This document shows positions 50,830 to 62,400 of a stretch of 64,000 nt of DNA, piece after piece. Under the pieces are notes generated by a model. It saw nothing but the letters and a program-made list of their open reading frames with translations. It was not told the DNA's origin and made no database searches. The translations under genes and the position numbers were made by a program. Location: positions 4,472,646 to 4,536,645 of the forward strand of contig VXAI01000035.1 of the NCBI GenBank assembly GCA_013399305.1. Reading direction: 5' to 3'. The stretch's first letter is position 1. Every line of letters begins with the position of its first letter. This stretch comes from Rostratula benghalensis (lineage: Eukaryota > Chordata > Aves > Charadriiformes > Rostratulidae).

Positions 50830-53698
50830 CTGTAAGCTTCTGTAGGCCGTGGATAGCTTTGTATTTTCAAATTAATAACAGAGCACCCTGCCTTAAGTTC
50901 ACTACTACACATGGCTCGAGATTTGCTTCTATCTTATGTTTTAGAGCAGGCGTATCCAACATTCAGAGGAGAACATGCACAGATTTTGTGCTAATCTTTT
51001 AGGGGGAAGAAGGCAACACACAACTAGATTGACAGTATTAATGTAGAGCTCCTGCCAGACCTTACAGTCTGTTTTATTCCAGATTTTGGAGATCTGCATT
51101 GCATATCTGAAGGCCAGCTTCAGATCATAGAAAAATAACTAGCAATAACTGATTTCAAATGAATTTTTGCTGAGTTTGCACATTATTTAGCTTTTTTAAC
51201 TTCTATTACTTTTGACTGTAGGTCAATTTTGATTTATTGTTTCAACTAGAGTTTCTATGTGCGTACAAAAAGAATAAGAAATTTTCTTCTTTATTTCAGG
51301 CTGGTAAAGAAAAAACTCCTTTTCACTGACTAGTTAATTATATTCAAGTACTCTGTGCAGTTGTATCCACTAACTCATATACTCAATATTTATGAAAAAG
51401 ATTATTATACCATACTTAAAAAAGATCTATGCAGGACAAACAAATTGTTATAAGCAAATTTCCTTTTGTTTAGCACAGGAATTTTGAAAGCATTGGAAGT
51501 TCATGGTTCAATGCTTCTATGTTTTTTGATAAAAATTACTATTGCAGATGAAACGAAATATTCAGTGTCTGAAAGTAAAGGGAGAAATTTGGTTCACTGT
51601 GGGATAATGAAAACTGAAAAACAATTACACTGCTGCAATCAAGATCCCAGCTACAAATAACAAATTTCTCTTCTCTTCCACTGCTCCGAAATATACTGCT
51701 TATTGTTCTTAAAATATTTATGTCTTTGAATTATTTACTGAGCAAAGGACACTTGCACTCCTTTAACGTAGAAGGAGATGAAAGATTATTTTGTGTCAAC
51801 ATAACAGAAGACAATAATAAATCCATAATGTAAATAATATGCCTCAGAAAAGAGCAGTGTATTAGTAGTATGTGACTAGATTGCAACTGGGGTCTGCTTA
51901 TGAAAATACTTTTTCTAGCAGTGTGAAAATACTTGGTTTGTGTGAACAAAGTAATTTCTGCTGTTAGCGTCTTTTAGATAGATACTTCAGATAGTTACTT
52001 TATAATAGCTTTACATTTGATTGCTGAGGTTTGAGGAAATGGAAACTAGCAAACGATTAATTTCAAATTTTTCCACATTTTGGAAGATGTGGATTTGCAA
52101 TATTAACTTGAGCAATGTGAATTGTGACCTTTTCTGTTGTTGTGTTTGGGAATACTAGCTGAGCTTTCCCGTTCCTGTCAGGTCATGGGCCATTGTTCTT
52201 TCTTTTTAATTTTTTTCACTAAATTCCTTCATAAATTTTCACTGATGGTTTCTGCTTTCTTTCAAGTATATTGAAAAAAAATAGCAAAAATGAAAAGTAT
52301 CCCTAGGGGAAAAAAATGAAAATAGAAGCAGGATATTTTTATATGGAATTACTTGTGCTGAGAACATTTTTTTTCTTTTCCTTTTTTCTCTCTCCCTTGT
52401 TTCCATGTAATGTGCATACTCTTGTCCTTGCTTCATCTTTGGCCTGCTCTGTGATACTCAGGTTCAGGACAAGAGCTCAACATGCATGGAGCCCTAGATG
52501 TGTGTATCTGCAAAACTGTTTACTTATCAGGGTGTTGTAATTGAACATTTTATTTCTCCTCTTTGCTTTTAGATTGCTACACATCTGAATGTTATTGAAC
52601 ACAACTAGGAATCAAACTTGTGTTGCATATGCCTTGGAAACTTGCACAGAATTTTAGAGGCCATTTAGAATTGGCTTTTTGAGGATGTGAGAATCAACAA
52701 AAGGCAGACACCTACAATTTGGCCCTAATTTTGCAAAACTAGTTTATAGAAAGGTAGTGGTAAATCCTTATTCTCTTGTTTATGTTCAGTGGAGATGTGG
52801 ATGGCCATGCAGTCTTCCATTTGAAAGGTTGGAGATATGCAGCATTTTTTTTTTTGTGATGAAATAATGGAGAATGCTGGAACAGAACTGTGTTCAGTAC
52901 GATGGGAGTATGCCTTGATCTTATGAGTTTTCAGTACTTTCTTCCATGAAAATCTAACCCAGTTCATCTAATATTTTGTATTTCCAGACTCATGTATAAA
53001 AAATTTAGTTGTATTTTTAATGCAACCCCCAAATATAATTTTGTACATCTTTCCAAAACATGAACAATATCCAGCATGGAAGTTGACATTGTGGAACAGA
53101 GCAGGAGTCTAGTCAGCCAGCAGGCTCTGAAAGCTGGCGTTTCAAGTCATTCATATATGCCCAAGGAATGTATTCCCCAGGCAGCAGTTTCTTTCTAGCC
53201 CCAGCAATGATGTCTAACTATTAAAATTTTGAAATATGGGACAAAGCAAAATGAAAGGATAAATGGTCATCATAGAGAGGGGATAATGGTCACAAATGTT
53301 TTACTTGTGTTTCCTCCAGAAAGAGTCATGAATGGAGCATCAGACTATATCCTGCTGTCATTGAAACCAATTAGATTTTTTTGCATTAACTTCAGTAAGA
53401 GCAAATGCAGGCCTCAGGTGATTAAGATTTCTGTCAATATAGTATAAAAACTGTTTCAGTTCAGGTCATAATGGAAACAGAGATATGATTCTGTCTCCTA
53501 ATCTGGTGTAGGATTTATGTAATGGAAGGAAAAAGGCACTTTAATCTGTGGGTTAAAATTATTATATTTTGAGTCTTTTAAAAAAAGTCACATGGGAAGT
53601 GTTCTATTATAAAACTTTTGAGATTTTTTCCTCTACTAAGAGAACTATCATATGATCTTTGAAATTACTGATTTGTGTAGTTAAAGAGAAGCTGAAGT

Positions 53699-53733
53699 GT
53701 ATTCGTTCTATCTATTTTAAAAAGAACGAATAC
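53699..53733. repeat. Perfect inverted repeat, 11-bp arms
   Basis: GTATTCGTTCT (53699-53709) and its exact reverse complement AGAACGAATAC (53723-53733) are separated by 13 AT-rich bases. Both arms keep a CpG, which is unusual in this CpG-poor DNA and makes chance less likely. It could form a stem-loop if transcribed. Confidence 0.75.
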
Positions 53734-53800
53734 TTTAATGATGCTGCCAAAAATTTTTGGCTTTTCTTGGGGATCTGAAATTTGAAATGCAATAGACCTA

Positions 53801-53855
53801 TACTGCAACCCTTCATCACTCAAGTTGCCCTTTTAAATCAGTGGGAGTAAAGATC
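53801..53855. mobile_element. Fragment of ancient palindromic amniote repeat (tentative)
   Basis: ACTGCAACCCTTCATCACTC followed by AAATCAGTGGGAGTAAAGAT resembles a repeat common in bird, turtle and crocodile DNA built around CCTTACTCA and TTGACTTCAATGGGAGT. Another scrap of the same style (TTAACTTCAGTAAGAGC, GCAGGCCTCAG) lies at 53385-53417. The assignment is from memory and the copies are short and diverged. Confidence 0.35.
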
Positions 53856-55499
53856 ATCTCCATGAATTAGAGTAGCGAGATATGACAGACCTATGAGAAA
53901 AGTTGTATATGGGAATCATATGAAAGCGTAATAGTCTTGAGTTTTTCTGCTTGTTTTTCTCGCCCAAATATTTCTAACAAAAAGTAGGTGCTGCTTTGAA
54001 AAAAGATGTTTTGAAATTCCAAAATAGTGGATGCATTTTGGGCAACAAATATGCTAGGCAGTTTTGAATTAAAATACACCATAGAAATATTTGAGTTTGT
54101 GATGTTTTTCTGCATGTTTTTTTCTGGTTTTCTTATTATCAGGATCTAAACCATGTTTGCATTGTTGATTTAAATTTTTATGGGAAGCCATCAAGCAGCT
54201 GATTATTCAACTGTAAAATTCTTCATATGGCAATGAAAGAATTCATTAGAGAATTGAAAGGTGTATATGGATATTAATCTTTTCCATCTGAAGAAATAGT
54301 TACGAGTATGAACATATAAGTAAGTTATTGCCCTATGGAAATAAATCTGAAGCCTTTATTCTTTCCATTGACAACTTAATGGATTTGGTTTTAGATATCC
54401 TCCTAATCATGTAATTTATTAAATAATATACATCTTTAAAATTAAGACCTGTGAATTTGAAGAAAAAAATATCATGTGAACATAGCAGGAATCTAAATAA
54501 ACATATTATTTTCTTGCTTTCTGTGCAGAAATTGTGCATGATAGAGGTTATGCAAAATTTTAGTTCTGCAAAAGTTTTTTCAAGTTTTCCTTACTTATTT
54601 TTCCACTCAAATTGGGAGCCAGAAAAAAAGGGGAAAAAAAAGCCAATCACACAACTCAAGTATTAATGTTCAGTAAAAATCGTACATTGATATTTCACAG
54701 ATTATCAAGATTTTTTCCAAGGAGGAAATCAGAGCTCTGCAGCAAACCTTTGGCAAATCTCTGTACCTGCAGGCAGAAAGTAACACAATTCTTGTTAGTT
54801 CTGTTTGTCCACTAATAAACAACAGTAGCACAACTGATCAGCCTGTAAAAAACCATTTCTTAAAGTAAAACATAACAAACCAAACCAAAACAAAAACCAA
54901 CCTGGAAAGAATTGTTGGCTTTGTTCTTTATTTGCCAGAGTTGCTGATATCCTTGACTCCATAACAGCCAAAGAAGCTGCCGGAAGACCTCATGCTGGTA
55001 GCTAGTTAAAGAAAAACTGCAGCCTGAAGGCCCTAGGTAATATCATAATCCTGCTGACTTGGAGGGACCAGCACTATGAGCTTGTAGCACAAAAAATGGT
55101 AGACAGGAAATGGTCCTCTAGAAGTCCACCTGAATGTTCATGAATGTTTAGAAATGGAACTGCTTCTGCAAAGTGTCTTTATTTCAATATTCAATTAAAA
55201 ACATGTTAGAGATCTTCTGAGCAGCTTTACCTTAGATGTATTCAGAACCATGAGAAGTGGGGATGCAGTACAGTGGAGTCTGCCATGAGGATATTACTTT
55301 TATGAAGTAAACTGTAATAAATCCCTGCTGGGACATCTGCGAACAGACGGGGCAAATAACTTAATACATGCGGGAGCAATTTTTATCATTCCATGTTGAT
55401 GGGACAAAGTGAGTCCATTTTTAGAAATGTATTTAGAGATGCTGACAGCATGCATGGACAATCTGCCTTGTTTTGCTTGGCAAATTAAAACAAAGAGAG

Positions 55500-56414
55500 T
55501 GACTGCAGAATAAAGTAGCAGATTAACTCAATATAGGTAAATGTCAGGTGATACATATGAGAAAAAAAATAAAATGCCAACTGCATATACCTCTGATGAT
55601 ATCTTTTGATCTTATACTGAATGTTCTGGAATAAGGCCATTTCAGTTACAGTAGGTAAGTCTCTGAGGGTGTCAGCTCAGTGCTCAATAATGCTTAGAAG
55701 GAAAATAAAATACTAGAAATTATTGCAGAAGAAAAAATAACAGTGGAGAACATTACTACAGTATTATATAAAAATTCGTGCACCTAGACAAAGAGAAGTT
55801 TTTGCCACCCCCTTAGGCTGCCCCAGGCTCCAGAAGGCGGTAGTAGAACTGAAAAAGGCTACATGGAAGGCCTAAAAAGATAAGGAAAGCATGTAAGAGT
55901 TTCTGTATTAGGAATGATTAAATAAATGAGGATCTTTCAGTCTGGAAAACAGAGGACTGTTGGAGACTGTGATAGTAGTCTGTAAAATCATATAGAGTGC
56001 AGGTAAGGTTTGGTGTTCACATTCTCCTTACAGTGCCGTGTCCAAGAGCCAGGGGAAATCAAATGAAGGTAGTAGGAACCAGATTCAAAACAACTAAAAA
56101 GATGTGGATTTCATGTAGTGGGTAGTTGATCTTGGCAAAGAATGATTGATGCTAAAATTTTGTATTGGTCTAAGGGGAGGCTGGGCAGCAAGTTCACTGA
56201 GGAGAAATACACTGATGAACACATAGATTTCATATCTGGTTCAGGAAGACCCTGAGTTGAAAACAAGTGGAGCCTAGGTGAATATTAGGGGAAATATCAT
56301 TTATACTTGTCCTGTTTTCGTACTCTTTCTTACTTACGGCCACTGCCAGAGAGAGAATATCGTGCTAGAAGGGTCTTTTGTCTCACTAAGTATAGCTGGT
56401 TTTAGGTTCTTAAC
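55500..56414 (+). mobile_element. Very old CR1-type LINE, 3' part to its end
   Basis: Ordered matches to amniote (turtle/crocodile-like) CR1 in sense direction. ATGTCAGGTGATACATATGA fits the AAGTGATGCACATGGGAA block. GGTGTCAGCTCAGTGCTCAA (about 55668) and CAGTATTATATAAAAATTCG follow. AGTCTGGAAAACAGAGGACT fits the TTGGAAAAGAGACGACT block. AGTCTGTAAAATCATATAGA and AAGAGCCAGGGGAAATCAAA come next. The 3' end is GGCCACTGCCAGAGAG, ATATCGTGCTAGAAGGGTCT and AAGTATAGCTGGTTTTAGG, fitting GGCCACTGTCAGAAGACAGG, ATACTGGGCTAGATGG and AGTATGGCTGTTCTTATG. The reading frame of the reverse-transcriptase C-terminal part is destroyed. The left end is uncertain. Confidence 0.78.
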
Positions 56415-58463
56415 TGCTTTCCAAATTTACCTCAATCTGAGTAATTGTATACCCTGTATCCTAAAGAAACAGTATTAAGCACTTCAGATTTGGAATATGA
56501 AATCTAAGTTCAAAATGCAATTTCTGACCTTGATGTGAACTTTTAGAATATGAATGGGAACAGAAAATTCCCCAGTAGTAAACATATTACAATCAAATAA
56601 AAATTGTGCCTGAAGGTGCAAAATGCAGGTATATAACCCTTAAACAAGTCAACCCTCATTTCCCTTTGCAAGTTCTACTATACCTGTTTGCAATATGTTT
56701 TCAGGAACTCTGTGTAGAATGCAGTGAAAGGACGTGGTAGGTGATGCAACTTTTTAATTAAAATTTGATGTGTAAAGAAGTAATAGAAATGCATTGTAGA
56801 TCAATGAGCATGAAGTCTGCAATTTATGTCAGTGATGCATCAAGTCAAGTGTACATCAAGAGGCACATGTAGGCAGACACTATCTCACCATATCTGGTAG
56901 GCCAGGTGCCTAAAGGATAATTTTATTTAAACTTTTGAAAAGAGTACTGCTTCCATTAAATCATTAGATTTATTGCTTCCTTCCATGGCATGTTTATTTT
57001 TCTTTTAAAAAGCTTTAGGAAGAATATACTTTAAAATGCTTACAAAAATAAACCTGGATCTTGACATTATTCTTATGATTTAACGCAGGCAAAAAGTGGA
57101 GTCTGGGAGAGGGGAAATGTTGGTAATCTTGTGGCATGTTTTATGAATTGGTTATGCTTGTTTTGTAATCACACTGTATGAAGTTCAGAAATTATTTTTA
57201 TAACTATTTGAGAACTGAAAATTATTCACAATGAAGAATATCTGAATACTAAACAATACATGTCATTGTAAACAGGGAAATGAAAATTCCAGATAAATCT
57301 GAGGGTCAAAAAAATGCTTTTTCAAAGCTTCTTTGTTATTGAAACAAAGGATGTGGAAAGTAAAACATTGATATTTGGTTCTCATCATGTGCAAGGCATT
57401 AGTGGTATATTGGATATAGCCAGTGTGTGAATGCAGAGCTGGCTAGGCAGCCATGTAAACCCCTGCTGAGCTCTTCCAGGAGTTTGCCAAGTTGGAGATT
57501 CCCAGTGTGATTGTCAGGAATGGTTGCAAGTGGTTTGTAAGGAGCTGGTCATGACCTCTCTCTATCCACCCCTCTCTTCTGGCCACTAAATTTTCTTAAG
57601 CACAGTTTTACAATGAGAGCAGGAAGAGTGTAGTTTTTTCCTTGAAAGCAAGTGCAGCCTGTTATGGACTACAGAGAGAGGAGAAAAGGAAAATAGGTGT
57701 GACCATGAATGGAATAGACTGTCTATGAAAAAGACTCTCTTAACAAAATAACTTTCCTTTCTTAAGGCACCAGGCTCTGGTTCATGAAATAACCGCTGCC
57801 ACTTTGCAGTACCTCTGGGCAGACACCACACAGCCTGTCTGCTCGTGCCTGACACATCAGGTGAGACCAGGCTCTCCGGTAAGACAAGCCTGTGTGGGAG
57901 CCATCATACTAGATGTGGGAGTATTTTGCAAAAGAAGAGGTGGCATGGTCTATGGGATCATGTTGCAGATTTTTGTGGAAACTGCAAGGAAATAAAACTA
58001 CAAATATTTCCCATGTCTTTAATTCATAGCTTGCTACTTATTTCCCTCTGATCCTATGAGGCTGGATGATCATAAGGTGAAGAATCACTGTGTAATCCTA
58101 TTATATCCACAGTTTCTTTCAACTTTCACTATTTTAGACAATTGTGTAATTACTTTTCATTCATTTCCACCACTTACTATGAAACCTTTCCTTTGAACAT
58201 CCTTGAAGCATTGCATTCCGTAGGTATGATGGGATATCTTGTGCTAAGAATCATTTTCCCCTGTAAAGCTTTTGAAGCATTATAGAATCTCATTTTTTCT
58301 AATCAGCACTCTAGTTTCTTGTGGGCTAAAATTAGGCTTCCTGTCTCTGGCATGCGAGGCGTCAGTGTGTGTGACCTTCAAGCTGCCATCCGGCCTTGAA
58401 GTGCAATTTTTGCATCGGGAAATCTAGAGGCAGCAGCTTTACCCTTTTTGGGTTTTTTTGCAG
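56415..58463. other. Non-coding stretch, no gene recognised
   Basis: No recognisable repeat. A mixed-composition patch at 57400-57900 has short open frames only. CpG words begin to appear from about 58360 (GCGAGGCGTC, TCCGG, TCGGG) ahead of the possible exon. Confidence 0.5.
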
Positions 58464-58574
58464 TAGCAGCAAGATCATCCGAAACAGTCAACTGAGCAGC
58501 ATCCGCAGGCATTATCGCTCCCGGGAAGCCATGTTACTCTGGAGCACAGAAAGCTCCAGTGCTGAAGTGCCGAT
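58464..58574 (+). other. Possible 111-bp in-frame cassette exon, unrecognised
   Basis: A good acceptor (pyrimidine run GGTTTTTTTGCAG, ending at 58463) and an acceptable donor (GAT then GTAAAA at 58575) bound 111 bases, an exact multiple of three, with phase 2 at both ends. The frame is open throughout and reads SSKIIRNSQLSSIRRHYRSR followed by EAMLLWSTESSSAEVP: serine- and arginine-rich, like a cytoplasmic or linker segment. Codons are GC-richer than the surroundings and CpGs are retained (TCCGAAAC, TCCGC, TCGCTCCCGGG). If the donor is not used, the frame ends at TAA (58576-58578) and this could be a terminal exon. I do not recognise the protein, and neighbouring exons are not visible in the window. 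Confidence 0.3.
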
Positions 58575-59458
58575 GTAAAACACTGCTGATCCTCCACTCC
58601 TCTGTGCATTCTTGCAAGGTGACCAGCCTGGAAGCTTTGCATGAATATTAATGGCTAAACTATAGAATGATGAAGAATCAATACTTTAATCTGCATAGTG
58701 ATAATATGCATTCCTTATGCATTGTAAAGCTGCTGCGCTACAGCCTCTGAGTTTCACTTATATGCTGAACTCATCTACAAGCTCTCTCCTTTTGAATTAT
58801 GCATATATTACACAGCCTGTTGCCTACAACAGATTTATGACAATCTCATTGCACCTATGCAAATCTTTTTTGGGTTTTAAGCATCAAGCATTTAATGTCT
58901 TTTCTCTACTGAGGGAGAAAAATCATTGTGCAGAATGGATACAAAAAGGTTTTATTACTCACGCTATATGCTGCTCTTACTAACTTTCATATTAGTTCCA
59001 CATTGTATCTGGTCAGTTAAATGGCCATTTTTGCAATGCTCTCAGCACTTTGTTCACTGCAGCCACAGAATAATATTCTTTGTCCTCTTTTTCTTTCACT
59101 TACCAAGCACAGCAGCTGATAATGACAGAACTGAAGTTATAGCTTGGTAATCAGCATTTTATGTGATTTTAATTATGATGGATGAAGAAGAAAAATGGCA
59201 AAAACATGCTTTCAGTGGTACCGAGCAAATACGACATGGAACTGATACACAGAGCTTATATTACAGATCTGTCAAATTACCCAAGGATAATTTGGGTAGC
59301 TGGCAGATTCCCAGCTCATCAGTTCAGTAGCACAGGCAACACACGCCGGTTAGTTTTGCTGGGGCTTGACATGTAAATGTCTGACCATCACCAGAGCAGC
59401 TTAATTGATAATGGACATCTGATTTGAAAATAGGTGTGTTCCCCTTTAAATGGTAGCT
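58575..59458. other. Non-coding or weakly coding-like stretch
   Basis: A repeat-free region with a TATGCATT direct pair at 58705-58725 and an octamer ATGCAAAT at 58857-58864. An ATG frame of 64 codons at 59182-59376 (SVVPSKYDMELIHRAYITD and onward) has a mixed residue content but no known domain. It may be a conserved non-coding stretch rather than a gene. Confidence 0.35.
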
Positions 59459-59497
59459 GTCACATCACATCACGTCACGTCACACATGTCACGTCAT
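59459..59497. promoter_or_regulatory. Cluster of CGTCA (bZIP/CRE-type) half-sites
   Basis: A short array of TCAC(A/G)T units: ATCACATCACGTCACGTCAC then ACATGTCACGTCATG. It gives three CGTCA half-sites of the CREB/ATF type (TGACG on the other strand) within about 25 bases, plus an ACATGT word. CpGs survive in CpG-poor surroundings. It could be a degenerate microsatellite, or a bZIP-binding cluster inside a regulatory element. Confidence 0.4.
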
Positions 59498-62400
59498 GTT
59501 CCATTAAATCACATTATATGCTGGCATGATGCAAGATAGCATGATGAGGGGCTAATGTAATGTGACAGCTAATACCTGCTAACAATTTGAGTGGTGGGTA
59601 TCAGATCTGAAAGTGTGCCAGACCTCAGCTGAGTGTCTGGGAGAGAGAGCAAAGTCTTTGCCCAAAGATCGAGCTTTTCTTCCAAGGGTAACTTCAGCAG
59701 CTGCCCAGCTCCATATTTATAACTGGTAGTGGAATATTTTATTTTTTATAAAGTGACTTATGGCACCTTAAGGGACATGCTAAGGGAAAGATTAAAGTCT
59801 GTCAGAAAACATGTAGAAGTTTGACATATACAGCTTTCATTTCTCAGCTCCTGGCTCCATTGTAGGTGTCAAAGTACTCTGGTGATTCGCTTAATAAGAA
59901 ATTTAATTTATGAATCAGATGAAGCTTTGCTTAGTGTAAGAAAGTTCAGCTGAGTGATCTACTAGAAAATGTTCAGTAATCTGCAAAATACGCGATACTG
60001 TTTTAATGATCGGGTTAAGTTTTCACAGAGTGTTTATACAGCACCCTCTGGGATCTCCACAGGTTAAATTACAGTATATGCAAGAGTGAGTTATGACTCG
60101 AGTAAAGGCAATGGGGAAAGCACAGTACGTGCAGCTTCCATTTTTCATTGCTTGCACTACATTTGCAGCAATGTCAGTAACATAGACCTTGGGGAATCGG
60201 AGTCATTGTGAAATCACAAGGGAAATTTCTCATGTAGCTCTTCCCAAATATTGATTGTTAGGCAATCTTTGAAACCTGCTATGTAAAGAATTTTTTCTTG
60301 TAGACTGCAGGGATGCAAAGGTTTCCAAGTTAAACATAATGCAAGATGATAAAAGGTCTCCTAATTGGGGAGGTTCTGCCTCAGGACTGTTGTTGTTGCT
60401 TTCTGCACTGTCTCATTAAACCCCTGAATAATTCCTGTGTCCTGCATTATCTATTTAAAGAACTGATTGGGTTGTGGGTTTTTTGTCCCCAGTCCATTTT
60501 TTTTTGGACCTTAATTTAATGGGAAAAGACCAGTCATTTTCTGGAATTGCCATGGCATGATCATTTAGAGTATAATTTAAAAACCTTGGAAAGTCTGCAT
60601 CAATCATGCAAGTACAGTAATTGCTGTGATAACTGTTTCTGGGTGTTTAATTATTATGAAACATTAGGACTGCATGTCCTTCTGTAATCCTTGATAGCCT
60701 TTTAGCTTGCACCATATCTATGTCATATCCTCCACTTCATAGAGCATGTCAGCCTCTGAACAGGTAAGTCCTTCCAAATGTTCTTGAATTCTGGTTTCCT
60801 TGGGTACTTTAGGAAGAGCTAAAGTGGTCATTATACTGAGAATAACCATTTTTCAACTAATTAAATTGATTTGGATAACTCTCAAAATGTCAAGACTTCA
60901 GCTCTCTGGAATCGCTCGTGGGAGATGCTAAATTGACAGTGATCATTAATTATAGATTTTCACTCTGTGCTGGAGTTTACTGTAGTGGGCTCTGTTTAGG
61001 ATTATCTTTTGAGAGTCATTTGGAGTCTATGGTTTTGGCAGAGTGCAATAGGCCCTGCGTGGTGCTGACTGAATGTATGTTTCAGTCTTGAGGAACCTCT
61101 GTGTTAAGTTTTTGAGACATTATTTGTGTATTCTTTTCCTTGTTGGCTGTGTAGGATTAGGCTCTCAGGTTACTATTGCACAGTCTAGGAGATGCACTGA
61201 TTTTAGAGTTTCTGAACTCTAGCCTCTGTTAAAATCAATGCAACTTGAAGGGGGATTGGGAGGAAGGGTATTCCAGATGTTGCCTTTGGGCAACAGGATG
61301 AGAACGGCATCGATGTTTTAGGATATCAGTGTGCGAGAAGCCAAGGCTTTCTTCCTGTATCACTGCAATGATGGAAATCTATTGAGGTGCTTCCGTGCTG
61401 TTGTATTCAGGTGGGGTAAATTTCACTTAAGTTTATGAATCTTGTGTTTCCATTTGACTTAGCTGTCCTGAGAGCCTGAAGCTAGTGAAGATAAAGCTCT
61501 CAGTACAGTGATGGGGGTGGAGGCTGGGCTACCTGCAGAGAGCACCAGATGTAGGTGCCTGAGAAAGCTGAGCATTTTTGGTAAAACCTGTACATATCCT
61601 GCCTGTTGGTGACCCGCTGAAATCTATGCACTGTGCAGAATACATGATTTTGATTGGACACTTTTCCTGTGGTTCACTGCTTCAACTGTTTTCCTTCTAT
61701 TGAGCATGGCTGGTATAATGTGTTAATTTAACCAGTTATTTATTTATTTTCACTTTTAATTTGTTGTGTTCCTAGAGACTATGGTTTGTGGATCCATCAA
61801 ATAACAGAAAATATGTTATCACAGCTGTTGCGTTGCAGCATAAACAAAGAATGAGAGAACAGCAGCTTGTTATTTTAAATACATAATAATTTTAAGATAT
61901 ATAGGATTTTAAATTTTCAATTAACATAAATACCAATAAATCCTTTCCAGGCTGTAGTGTGGATGTGCAGGTTTTATAATATTGGAGGTTACCAGTAGAA
62001 ATACTAACATACTTTTCTGGTTCATATCACCAGCTGTATATTATCTGTCCAGTCTCTGGTACATATTTTTTCTTAGTCACCACAACTCTAGGAAATGTTG
62101 CCATCCCTCATCTCCTCTCTTATCTGCTACTGTACAGCTAGATCCTGCTTCTTGCCATGAATCAGATTGGTGTCTGTCCCAACATCCTTCTCTCCAGACA
62201 TTTTGAAATAACTGCTTTAAGATTGTCACTTCAGATCTGGCTTCTATGCACTTCCTATTTCATTGGATGACTTCACCCTGATCTACACATTCCACTTCTA
62301 CTTCTGCCTGCTAAAACAGGGGGAGGTCATCTGAATGATTTTCTTTCAGTCCCTATCAGGCCCTCCAGAATGCCTTCCTAGTTTTTTTTCCTATTCTGCA

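Larger units (their letters stand above)
49401..55499. other. AT-rich non-coding stretch, no gene recognised
   Basis: It holds T17 at 50813-50829, an inverted repeat at 53699-53733, two ancient-repeat-like scraps (53385-53417, 53801-53855), a CCAAA/CAAAA low-complexity tract at 54868-54899 and no gene-like frame. The segment immediately before the old CR1 (54940-55490) may be an unrecognisably decayed continuation of it. Confidence 0.5.
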
